From: Ruminococcus sp.
Lineage (GTDB): Bacteria; Bacillota; Clostridia; Oscillospirales; Acutalibacteraceae
DNA length: 64,000 bases
Assembly: GCA_017473555.1 (NCBI GenBank)
Contig: JAFUKO010000045.1
Location: forward strand, 17,190-81,189
Direction: 5' to 3'
Each line of letters begins with the position of its first letter. The first letter of the stretch is position 1. The position numbers were made by a program, and so were the translations under genes. Of the stretch, positions 7,988 through 16,051 are shown piece after piece. The notes beneath the pieces were generated by a model, which worked only from the letters and a program-made list of their open reading frames with translations, had not been told where the DNA came from and made no database searches.

Positions 7988-10066
7988 ATGGAAAACAAAT
8001 ACGATAAGTTCGGTCACAGACTTTTGCTGTCGCTATCAGTAAGTGCTTTCTTTGTATACACATTCTTACTGTATGCACCGCTTAAGTTGTATATCGAAAA
8101 CAAAGACGTGCTGTGGTTCAACTTTGAATCAACGCTGTTTGTATCACTGATTATCTCAGCCGTAGCACTGATAATAATTACGCTGTTTGTTGCTATCCCC
8201 AAACGATTTATCCACGCAGGACTATGCTGTCTTTTGTTTGCTCTTGCTCTGGGACTGTTCATTCAGGGTAATTTTTTGAACATCAACTACGGCTCGGGTG
8301 TATTTGACGGTAGTGAAATTGCGTGGAAAGACTACACCACCTACGGTGCGATTAACTCGGCTGTATGGGCAGCGTGCCTTGCGATGCCTTTCGCATTTTT
8401 TATGGTATTCAGAAACGAGTGGCGTAAAATCCTGATGTTCTCGTCCTTAGGTCTTGTGCTGGTGCAGGTAGTCATCCTGTCATCTTTAGTGGTACAGAAC
8501 TCAGGCACTCTTGACAAAATCACATACGAGGTCACACGCTCGGGTATTTACGAGCTAAGCGTAGAAGACAACACTGTGGTCTTTGTTCTCGACTCATTTG
8601 ACGAAAGCTATCTCGACAAAATCAAAGAGGACTTCCCTGGTTACGAGAAAGAGCTCTCTGGTTTTACCGAATACGACAACACACTTGCCACAGGTTCAGG
8701 AGCATCTGTCGCTCTTCCATCTCTCTTAACAGGCGAGGTTTACACAAAGCAAACCTCATACAACAGCTACTTAAAGAGCATCTGGGGCGAAGATACTGTA
8801 TACTCTGTGCTATCCGAAAACGGTGTTGACACCAGAATCTATGCGCAGACCGAGTACTTCGGACCTCACGCAAAAGACGATATTCAGAACATCGTTGACT
8901 ATATGGATACTTATGGTGCCTATGCTTCGATGACAAAAACTATCTACAAGTATGCAGCGTACACCTACGCTCCGCACTACTTAAAGCAGTATTTCTGGCT
9001 TGACCTCGACACAATCTCAAGCTACAAGTCAAAAAACGCATACGCTTTAAACGATGCAAAATTCTACTCAGACTATGTGAGAGCCGGTGGTTTCAACTAC
9101 ACCGAAAGTTACGACAGTGCAGTAAGAATTTACAACTTAGACGGTGCACGCTCGCCATACACTCTTACAAAAAACACTATCAAAAGTATCAACGGCACTT
9201 CTTTAGACGAGCAGATTTACGGATGTTTCAACTGCCTTTTCACTATGCTTGACGATATGAGAGAGAACGGCATTTACGAAAACGCCACTATCATCATCAC
9301 CGCAAACATCGGTAACAAGGATATGACTCAGCATCCGCTGATGCTTGTCAAAGAAAAAGGCAAAACCGAGGGTTACGAGATAAACCACGCTCCGCTGTCG
9401 ATGTTCGACCTTGTTCCAACTCTTGCATCAGATTACACCGATGAATACGTAAACTTCGGTTCAGGCAAGACTTTCAACGAGTTTGAAAGCGACGCAAAGC
9501 GTACACGCTATTTCTACTTAAACACAGGCGAAAACGCTGACACAAGAATCGAGCAGTACTCAACCAGAGGTGACGCAAATGACGCTGAGAGTATGAGATT
9601 ACTCAACAGCTTCTACTCTACCAAAAAGGTTACTGACTACCGACTCGGCACATCGCTCACTTTTGCTATGGACGCCACCGCTAACATGTACTGTATTGAG
9701 GGCTTCTGCTCCACCACAGGTTGGCGTACACCGCTTGCAGGACCTCAGGCACAGATGGTCATTCCTATCGCATCGATTCCAAACGATGCACAGGACATCC
9801 ACGTATATTTTGAGCTCCACTCCGTTGACACAGCGAGTGACTGTATAATCTACGCTAACGGCAGACAAGTCTACTCAGGCAAAATCGATAAAAAGCTTGT
9901 CAGCGAAGGCTTAAACTTCACCGTTCCATGCTCACTGATCGGCAACAACAACGAGCTCAACTTAAGCTTCGACTTTACTGACATCAACAATTCCGAGTTT
10001 GACCTCGAACAAAACAAACGCACAAAAACCGTTTCGTTCAAGAGTTTCAAGATGTATACACAGTAA
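7988..10066 (+). CDS. Membrane-anchored sulfatase/alkaline-phosphatase-superfamily protein with degenerate metal site
   Basis: A protein of about 692 residues, started at ATG 7988 (MENKYDKFGH) because AAAAGGAAATC precedes it; the ORF opens 33 bases earlier. Four membrane helices (within ~20-180) precede an extracytoplasmic domain related to the sulfatase/LTA-synthase group. VVFVLDSFDE corresponds to the first metal-ligand strand and NTLATGSGASVALPSLLTGE to the nucleophile loop, with INHAPLSMFDLVPTLASDY near the end of the domain. The usual TADHG(E) motif reads TANIGNKD, so the Asp-His metal ligands are missing and the expected chemistry is uncertain. A C-terminal β-rich region (~570-692) resembles a carbohydrate-binding or jelly-roll module. 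It may modify or bind a surface glycan or polymer. It is a single-gene unit with its own promoter and terminator. Confidence 0.7.
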   Translation: MENKYDKFGHRLLLSLSVSAFFVYTFLLYAPLKLYIENKDVLWFNFESTLFVSLIISAVALIIITLFVAIPKRFIHAGLCCLLFALALGLFIQGNFLNINYGSGVFDGSEIAWKDYTTYGAINSAVWAACLAMPFAFFMVFRNEWRKILMFSSLGLVLVQVVILSSLVVQNSGTLDKITYEVTRSGIYELSVEDNTVVFVLDSFDESYLDKIKEDFPGYEKELSGFTEYDNTLATGSGASVALPSLLTGEVYTKQTSYNSYLKSIWGEDTVYSVLSENGVDTRIYAQTEYFGPHAKDDIQNIVDYMDTYGAYASMTKTIYKYAAYTYAPHYLKQYFWLDLDTISSYKSKNAYALNDAKFYSDYVRAGGFNYTESYDSAVRIYNLDGARSPYTLTKNTIKSINGTSLDEQIYGCFNCLFTMLDDMRENGIYENATIIITANIGNKDMTQHPLMLVKEKGKTEGYEINHAPLSMFDLVPTLASDYTDEYVNFGSGKTFNEFESDAKRTRYFYLNTGENADTRIEQYSTRGDANDAESMRLLNSFYSTKKVTDYRLGTSLTFAMDATANMYCIEGFCSTTGWRTPLAGPQAQMVIPIASIPNDAQDIHVYFELHSVDTASDCIIYANGRQVYSGKIDKKLVSEGLNFTVPCSLIGNNNELNLSFDFTDINNSEFDLEQNKRTKTVSFKSFKMYTQ

Positions 10067-10097
10067 ACTAAAAATAATATTTTTTCTTACACAAAAC

Positions 10098-10130
10098 AAC
10101 CCCGATTCATTACGAATCGGGGTTTGCTTT
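10098..10130. terminator. Bidirectional terminator: sulfatase-like gene / end of polysaccharide operon
   Basis: A perfect 11-bp stem (AACCCCGATTC 10098-10108, GAATCGGGGTT 10114-10124) with a 5-base loop. On the plus strand it is followed by T-rich sequence. On the minus strand TTGTTTTGTG follows, so it can also end the leftward polysaccharide operon. Confidence 0.85.
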
Positions 10131-10144
10131 TTATATACTGTTTT

Positions 10145-11341
10145 TTACACCGGATCAAAAAACGTATCAGGTCTGTTTGGGTCAAACTGCTCATTCGCCC
10201 ACATCACTGTCACAAGATTCTCGGTATCGGACAGATTGATAATGTTATGAGTCCAACCGTGGATCATATGAATAGCCTCAATCTTGTCGCCCGAAACCTC
10301 AAAAGACACCTTCTCATTTGTGTAGATGTTGCGTTCTTCAATCAGCGCTTTACCAGCCACAACAATGAAAAACTCCCACTTTGAGTTGTGCCAGTGCTGT
10401 CCTTTAGTGATACCAGGCTTTGAAATATTCACCGAGAACTGACCACAATCAACAGTCTTTAAAAGCTCGGTGAATGAGCCTCTGTCATCACAGTTCATCT
10501 TAAGCTCGAACTTGAACTTATCTGTCGGCAAGTAAGAAAGGTAAAGACTGTACAGCTTTTTAGCAAAGCTGTTGTCAGGGATATGCGGCATGATAAGAGT
10601 CTGTGGCTGTGCCTTAAAACTCTCGAGTAAATCCACAATTTCGCCGAGTGTCACCTTGTATGTAAGAGGAACATAACAGTACCTGCCGCTTTCACTCTCA
10701 ACAGGCTCAAGTCCGTCGTAGTCGCAGTGCTTTTCCTTGCCCTCTAATAAATCATACATACCCTCAACAAGGTCGTCGATATACAGAAGCTCAACCACAG
10801 CGTTTCTGTCATTAACTGTAAATGGCAGGTCATTTGCCACAGCATTACAGAAAGTTGACACAGCTGAGTTATAGTTAGGGCGTGAATGTCCCATAAGATT
10901 AGGGAAACGATAAACCGCAACCTTTACTCCTGTTTCCTTTGCATAATCAAAGAGCAGTTCCTCGCCTGCTAACTTGCTCTTGCCGTAATCAGACTCACCG
11001 TATCTGCCGATGAGTGTAGCCTGAATTGAGCTTGAAAGCATAACTGTAGCCTTGTTATTGTATTTTTTAAGAGTATCAAGAAGCTTTGAGCCAAAGCCGA
11101 AGTTACCCTGCATAAACTCTTCGTTATTCTTTGGGCGATTGATACCCGCAAGGTTGAACACAAAGTCAGCCTTACTGCAATATTCCTCAAGTTCTGCTTC
11201 AGTTGAATCTATATCATACTCAAAAATTTCTTCAATTGTAATATCAGGACGAGTACGATTCTTACCATCTCTGATATTTTTAAGATTAGCACAAAGGGCC
11301 TGTCCTACCATACCCTTAGCACCGGTAACCAGTATTTTCAT
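10145..11341 (-). CDS. capF: CapF/WbjC-like bifunctional NAD-epimerase/cupin, UDP-L-FucNAc pathway
   Basis: About 398 residues, started at ATG 11341 because AAGGTGAG lies 8 bases before it; the GTG two codons earlier sits too close to the SD. The N-terminal SDR domain has ILVTGAKGMVGQ (~2-13), SSSIQAT and the YGKSK active site (~117). The C-terminal cupin (~265-398) shows the metal-binding GQHWHNSKWEFF, then GKALIEERN. In S. aureus CapF the SDR domain reduces and the cupin domain epimerises the product of CapE, on the way to UDP-L-FucNAc. CapE and CapG homologues occur in the same operon (24211, 20095) but not adjacent. This is the last gene of the operon. Identification is strong. Confidence 0.92.
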   Translation of the reverse strand: MKILVTGAKGMVGQALCANLKNIRDGKNRTRPDITIEEIFEYDIDSTEAELEEYCSKADFVFNLAGINRPKNNEEFMQGNFGFGSKLLDTLKKYNNKATVMLSSSIQATLIGRYGESDYGKSKLAGEELLFDYAKETGVKVAVYRFPNLMGHSRPNYNSAVSTFCNAVANDLPFTVNDRNAVVELLYIDDLVEGMYDLLEGKEKHCDYDGLEPVESESGRYCYVPLTYKVTLGEIVDLLESFKAQPQTLIMPHIPDNSFAKKLYSLYLSYLPTDKFKFELKMNCDDRGSFTELLKTVDCGQFSVNISKPGITKGQHWHNSKWEFFIVVAGKALIEERNIYTNEKVSFEVSGDKIEAIHMIHGWTHNIINLSDTENLVTVMWANEQFDPNRPDTFFDPV

Positions 11342-11343
11342 TT

Positions 11344-12351
11344 TCACTCACCTTGCTTATTCTTAATTTTATCCATAATAATTGTAATAACAATCGCGAT
11401 AGTTATAGTCCCTAGATAATAGAGCACGAGTTGAATACGTGGATTATTAACAATGATTGAAATTACGCTTCCTATACCCCAATGAAATAAAAACATAGGT
11501 AAAGAAATCTTACCCAAATAATCCGCAAATGTTGAGTTGAGTTTGTTCGTGAAACTCTGTTCAGATAACATAATTGTGGTTGCCACTGTAAAAAGCAAGA
11601 TGATTATATTATTATCATAATTCATTGCACACAAAATGATAACAGCAAAGAACGATCCAACTTCCACTAAAGTCAGCATCACCCTAAAAAGACCCTTAAT
11701 CTCAATATTTTTAATTAACTTAACCATCAAATAAACAAAAGTGCCCAGCATCAGATAAGCAAAGGCTCTCAGTAAATCGTTTGGCCAATCTCTTACAGTA
11801 TTCACACCAAATCTACCCAAATATAGCAACGGTACCAACCACGACAATATGTACCAGAAATCATGCCACTTGACAAACAAATACGCAACTAAAGGTAAAA
11901 TAATGAATACTGCAGACAAATACCAAATCGGTGCAAGTTCGGCAGGAGCTACACCGAAAGACGTTAAAAAGAGTGCCTCATACGGCAATTTACTGAAAAC
12001 TATAAAAATAGATTTCAAATCATAATGATATACGAACAAATTGATAAAATACTGAAGCACAATAGCGATAATCGCAAGTACAAAATAACTCTTGAATTTC
12101 TTAATATTGTAAATCATTATATTTTTAGACAAGTTATCTTTATCATCTTGTCTATAGTTATCAAAGTGTTTTGCGGTATAGTAGCCTGTCAAAATAAAGA
12201 AAAACTCTACCCAAACCCAGCCTAATTTAAACAGGTATTCACCGGAAAAGCCCATCACATAAACGTGGTGGGCCATAATCATTAACATTCCGACAAACCT
12301 CATTATTTCGACGCTACCTAATCTATGGTTTTTTCTTTGTTTTAAACTCAT
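11344..12351 (-). CDS. Acyltransferase 3 family membrane protein (sugar O-acyltransferase)
   Basis: This is a 335-residue multi-spanning protein of the acyltransferase-3/OafA group, which O-acetylates or succinylates cell-surface sugars. The N-terminal motif VEIMRFVGMLMIMAHH carries the conserved R and the catalytic-type His pair, and WVEFFFILTGYYTAKHF follows in the second helix. About ten membrane helices run to the C-terminus (LPMFLFHWGIGSVISII). The stop overlaps the next gene by the GTGA/AAATG region, so the two are tightly coupled. Acceptor sugar and acyl donor cannot be read from sequence. It is one of two intact AT3 genes plus one remnant in the operon. Confidence 0.88.
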   Translation of the reverse strand: MSLKQRKNHRLGSVEIMRFVGMLMIMAHHVYVMGFSGEYLFKLGWVWVEFFFILTGYYTAKHFDNYRQDDKDNLSKNIMIYNIKKFKSYFVLAIIAIVLQYFINLFVYHYDLKSIFIVFSKLPYEALFLTSFGVAPAELAPIWYLSAVFIILPLVAYLFVKWHDFWYILSWLVPLLYLGRFGVNTVRDWPNDLLRAFAYLMLGTFVYLMVKLIKNIEIKGLFRVMLTLVEVGSFFAVIILCAMNYDNNIIILLFTVATTIMLSEQSFTNKLNSTFADYLGKISLPMFLFHWGIGSVISIIVNNPRIQLVLYYLGTITIAIVITIIMDKIKNKQGE

Positions 12352-12395
12352 AATAATAACCCATTTCTAAATAAAATAAATAGCAGTTGAGTACA

Positions 12396-13307
12396 TTAAA
12401 TATTTGCATTCAACAAATCAAATATGCTATCACTATCGAGTTTATTTGCTTTGAGAACCTGACTATGCGTTCCAAATCCGGTACCAAACGTATGCAATCC
12501 TATTTTAGTCAACTTCTTGTTGAGTCCAAATTCTGCAATAACATCGGCAATACTGCTGCCTAAACCTCCATTAACATTATGTTCCTCCAAAGAGAACACC
12601 TTGTCAAATTTCTCTATCTCAGAAGCAATTGCCATTTTGTTTAATGGTGCAATAGTATGCACATTAACAATTTTAATTGTTTTTCCTGATTCATTAAGCT
12701 TTTGTTTAGCTTCTAAAAGCTGAGAAACAATGCTTCCTGTAACAAAAACAATCGCATCTTCTCCATCAGCTATTACTTCATTTTTGCCTATTTCAAAGTC
12801 AATTTCACCATCATAAATCTCTTTTTCTGCACTCATTCCCATACGTATATATACAGGTGAATCAATCTCATATGCAGCATTCACAGCTGCAATAAGTTCC
12901 TTAGGACTTGCAGGAGTAATAACTGTCAGATTCGGCATATTTTTTAGTAACGCCAAATCTTCTGTTGCATGGTGAGTAGCACCCAATGTTGACCAAGAAA
13001 GTCCGCTACCCATACCAACTATTTTAACATTTCTGTTCTGCATACAAACATCATCTCTGATAAACTCATAAGAACGATAGGCCAGAAACGCACCTGTTGT
13101 ATACACAAACGGAATCTTTCCGACGGCAGCCATACCTGCCGCTGCGGTAACCTGGTTGTTTTCGCTAATACCAAAGTTAATCACTCTATCAGGAAACTCT
13201 CTTGCAATCAGCTCATCATAATCTGTTCCACTGTCCGACAAGCAAGATACTACTCTGTTATCTTTGCGTATCAATTCATATAATGCACTCATGTAAGCTC
13301 TTTGCAT
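12396..13307 (-). CDS. Transketolase, C-terminal half (Pyr and C-terminal domains)
   Basis: A 303-residue protein equivalent to the second half of transketolase or DXS-like enzymes. The pyrimidine-binding domain (ALYELIRKDNRVVSCLSDSGT; then FPDRVINFGISENNQVTAAAGMA with the conserved Glu that activates ThDP) is followed by the C-terminal domain (~180-303; VFVTGSIVSQLLEAKQKL). The start overlaps the N-terminal-half gene by 19 bases, with AGGAGG ahead of it, so the halves should be made in equal amounts. Split transketolases are known in primary and secondary metabolism. In a glycan operon it probably transfers a two-carbon ketol unit to build or shorten a special precursor. Substrate unknown. 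Confidence 0.88.
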   Translation of the reverse strand: MQRAYMSALYELIRKDNRVVSCLSDSGTDYDELIAREFPDRVINFGISENNQVTAAAGMAAVGKIPFVYTTGAFLAYRSYEFIRDDVCMQNRNVKIVGMGSGLSWSTLGATHHATEDLALLKNMPNLTVITPASPKELIAAVNAAYEIDSPVYIRMGMSAEKEIYDGEIDFEIGKNEVIADGEDAIVFVTGSIVSQLLEAKQKLNESGKTIKIVNVHTIAPLNKMAIASEIEKFDKVFSLEEHNVNGGLGSSIADVIAEFGLNKKLTKIGLHTFGTGFGTHSQVLKANKLDSDSIFDLLNANI

Positions 13308-14128
13308 ACCCTGATTTCCTCCTCACTTATATCTAATTCAGACATAAAATATTTGAGTTCTTTTTTCTTTGGTAATCTCCAGTGCCATTTAGGATTATTC
13401 TCCATAATAGAAACACCCTTACCTTTTACTGTATTAAGTAAGACAACCTTCACTTTATCTGTATTATTATCTTTTAACAAACACTCTCTGATACTATCTA
13501 TATCATGACCATCAACCTCAAAAACCTCGCATCCGAAAGCCTCAAAGTGAGGTCTGATAGACTCTATTCCCATAACAGCCTCAAGAGTATCCATTTTCTG
13601 AACTTTATTACAATCAACTAAAACAATAAGGTTGTCAAGCTTCATATGGTGCGCAAACATAATCGCTTCCCATGTTGAACCTTCCTCGCATTCACCATCA
13701 CCCAAAAGACAGTACACTTTCTCTTTTCTGTTGTCCATCTTTTTTGCCTTTGCTATACCAACTGCAAAACTCAGGCCGTGACCAAGCGAACCTGTAGAGC
13801 ACTCGACACCCGGAGTATTCGGATAGCATGGTTCGCCACCTAATATGCTTCCCGGTTTAGAAAAGCTCATAAGCACATCTTTGTCAAAAAAACCAACTCG
13901 AGAAAGCTCATTATACAAAGCAAGGCTTCCGTGACCTTTACTTAGAATAAAGTAATCTCTATCTGGATCTTGAGGGTTTTCAGGGTTATATCTCAATACT
14001 CCTTGTTCATACAAAACGTACATCGTTTCTACGATAGAAAAAGCAGATGCAATATGTGCAACGCTAGCACTGTAAGCCGTCAGAAAAATGTCTTTTCTGA
14101 TTTTTTTTGTTAACATACTATAATCCAT
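13289..14128 (-). CDS. Transketolase, N-terminal half (ThDP/PP-binding domain)
   Basis: A 279-residue partner of the following gene. It has the diphosphate-binding domain with SKGHGSLALYNELSRVGFF, CSTGSLGHGLSFAVG, and the ThDP motif GDGECEEGS...NLIVLVDCN (GDG-X~27-N, ~145-180). KGKGVSIMENNPKWH near the end matches the transketolase N-half loop. The protein is normal in length for split transketolases. It lies 22 bases after the aldo/keto reductase stop. No other pentose-phosphate gene is nearby, so a specialised role in making the polysaccharide's acyl or sugar substituent is more likely than central metabolism. Confidence 0.88.
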   Translation of the reverse strand: MDYSMLTKKIRKDIFLTAYSASVAHIASAFSIVETMYVLYEQGVLRYNPENPQDPDRDYFILSKGHGSLALYNELSRVGFFDKDVLMSFSKPGSILGGEPCYPNTPGVECSTGSLGHGLSFAVGIAKAKKMDNRKEKVYCLLGDGECEEGSTWEAIMFAHHMKLDNLIVLVDCNKVQKMDTLEAVMGIESIRPHFEAFGCEVFEVDGHDIDSIRECLLKDNNTDKVKVVLLNTVKGKGVSIMENNPKWHWRLPKKKELKYFMSELDISEEEIRVCKELT

Positions 14129-14150
14129 AATTTATCCTCTTATATAAATA

Positions 14151-14966
14151 TTAACCAAACAGAGTTAGTGTTTCCGAATCTAATCCTGATGAGCAAAGAT
14201 ACGGAAGATTATCTAAATACTTCATATCCTCTACACTAAGCTCAAAATCAAATATATCCAAGTTAGACGCCATACGTTCACTGTTTTTACTTTTAACAAT
14301 AGGAACCAGGTCATTCTGAATACACCATCTAAGACATATCTGAGCCGGCGATTTAAAATACTTTTCTGAAAGTATTTTAATCTCATCTTTTTTCAAAAGT
14401 CTACCTGAACCCAGTGGGCTCCACGCCTGCACCAAAATACCATTTTGCTTACAATAGTCAATAATACTCTTTTGCATAAATCCCGGATGGATTTCCACCT
14501 GATTAACAAATGGTTTTACCGTAGACTCTTTTAACAGTTCTTCTAACTGATTAGCTTTAAAGTTGCTGACTCCGATATGTTTTACAAGACCTTCTTCTAT
14601 TAATTCTTCCATCTGTTTCCATACACGATTGTTTATGTCTATCCAGTCATCGTGTACGGCTTTTGATGCAGGCCAGTGCATCAAATACAAATCTAAGTAC
14701 TCACAACCCAGATTCTGTATTGTGTTAAGACACGCTTGCCTTACATTATCTCTATCAGCATTCCACAACTTACCGGAAATAAACATATCATCTCTATCAC
14801 ACTGAGTATTCTTTATAGCCAGTCCAATAGACTCTTCGTTCATATACGCAGACGCAGTATCAAACATACGATAACCACAGCTAATCGCAGATTCAATTAT
14901 CTGTGTTGTATCAGCTGTATTTTTAAGTTTCCATGTTCCAAAACCAATCTTCGGCATATCATTCAT
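14151..14966 (-). CDS. Aldo/keto reductase
   Basis: A 271-residue NAD(P)H-dependent reductase of the AKR (TIM-barrel) superfamily. It shows PKIGFGTWKL, the catalytic Asp-Tyr region FDTASAYMNEESIG, the Lys in ISGKLWN, and the His in LYLMHWPASKA. The cofactor-binding C-terminal strand is IVPIVKSKNSERMASNLDIF. The start overlaps the end of the SGNH gene by eight bases (TGAATGATATG area). With the split transketolase downstream, a likely job is reduction of a keto or aldehyde precursor for the modification module. The substrate cannot be inferred from sequence. Confidence 0.9.
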   Translation of the reverse strand: MNDMPKIGFGTWKLKNTADTTQIIESAISCGYRMFDTASAYMNEESIGLAIKNTQCDRDDMFISGKLWNADRDNVRQACLNTIQNLGCEYLDLYLMHWPASKAVHDDWIDINNRVWKQMEELIEEGLVKHIGVSNFKANQLEELLKESTVKPFVNQVEIHPGFMQKSIIDYCKQNGILVQAWSPLGSGRLLKKDEIKILSEKYFKSPAQICLRWCIQNDLVPIVKSKNSERMASNLDIFDFELSVEDMKYLDNLPYLCSSGLDSETLTLFG

Positions 14967-16047
14967 TGCTGTTATCCTCTAAAATTTCACTTAATTTTTC
15001 TTTAGATGCATCGATATCTTTATGCCACTCATCAACATAATCATTCATAAATGCATATGCAGGATCATCCGATCTATCTGGCAGATCATAATTGTCTATC
15101 ATATATCTGCTTAAAAAATCGGTATATTTAGTAGCACCTAAAATATTAACATGTTTTTCATCATAAAAATCAGTGCTATAATCAATGCCCATTTCTTCGA
15201 TATAATCATTAGCATCTAAAAAATTGTAACCGTACTGCTTTATAATACCTTCAACATAGTTAAAGGTCTGTTTATGCTCCTCTTTTTCAAGGTATGGTGA
15301 TACCGTAAATAAAAATTCGCAATCGATTTGTTTAATATATTCAAGCAAATCAACCAACACCTTCTCGGTATCTTCGCTTACAGGTCTTTTATCTGTTGTA
15401 TTAAACTCACATTTTGTAAGTTCCTGGTTTTTAGCCTCTAAAAAGAAGCCGTTGTATTTTTCTTTATATATGCCAAGCATAAGCTTCATCTTATCCTTAT
15501 TCGGATAACCATGACCGTGGTATTTTATCAAATCAAGATAATACGAAAGCTTATCATCATCTTCGATACGTGTACCTACATTTTCATTGATGAAGCGGAT
15601 TTTATTCATTGACAATCTCATTCCGTCAAGTGTAGTGCGATATGTAAATTCTGAAGGTGGCTGACTACCATCGTTTTCAGCATCACGATACTGAAAGGCT
15701 CTTGCGTCAATGACGATAAGCTCAGGTGACTGAGTTTTAAGCACTTCCTCTATCATATGTTTATACAGCTCTGCTTGTACTCCGGCAGCTGCATAATCAT
15801 AGGACACAATTCCGTGGTTTTCCCATGCCTGAAGCGGTGCATAGTAAACAAATGTCGCACTACCACCAATATTCACTACATCTAAAGTGTTTTTCTTTTC
15901 TGCATACAATCCATAAATTCTGCTGGAATTACGAAGATCGCCCGGCTTTGATGTGTAGGTCAGAAAAACAAACACAAACGCAAATACAAGTATAAATGCA
16001 ACAATCCTAATTATCGGCTTTACGGATTTTTTTAATTTTTCTTTCAT
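14959..16047 (-). CDS. DltD/AlgJ-like SGNH-type membrane-anchored protein, MBOAT partner
   Basis: Start chosen at ATG 16047 (MKEKLKKSVK), four bases after the MBOAT stop, with GGAGGG upstream inside the MBOAT gene; this gives 362 residues. One N-terminal signal anchor (~13-33) is followed by an extracytoplasmic domain starting VVNIGGSATFVYYAPLQAW, the place of the GDSL-type block I nucleophile (GGSA), with a C-terminal DEKHVNILGATKYTDFL (Asp...His dyad). Such proteins accept the acyl group exported through the adjacent MBOAT channel and transfer it to a polymer (DltB-DltD, AlgI-AlgJ/X pairs). Its place directly after the MBOAT gene fits that role. Confidence 0.82.
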   Translation of the reverse strand: MKEKLKKSVKPIIRIVAFILVFAFVFVFLTYTSKPGDLRNSSRIYGLYAEKKNTLDVVNIGGSATFVYYAPLQAWENHGIVSYDYAAAGVQAELYKHMIEEVLKTQSPELIVIDARAFQYRDAENDGSQPPSEFTYRTTLDGMRLSMNKIRFINENVGTRIEDDDKLSYYLDLIKYHGHGYPNKDKMKLMLGIYKEKYNGFFLEAKNQELTKCEFNTTDKRPVSEDTEKVLVDLLEYIKQIDCEFLFTVSPYLEKEEHKQTFNYVEGIIKQYGYNFLDANDYIEEMGIDYSTDFYDEKHVNILGATKYTDFLSRYMIDNYDLPDRSDDPAYAFMNDYVDEWHKDIDASKEKLSEILEDNSNE

Positions 16048-16051
16048 TAGA

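Noticed and set aside
10145-10540. CapF C-terminal cupin considered as RmlC (dTDP-4-dehydrorhamnose 3,5-epimerase)
   Set aside because: The fusion to an SDR domain and the GQHWHNSKWEFF motif are those of CapF/WbjC. RmlC is a separate ~180-residue protein with different residues.
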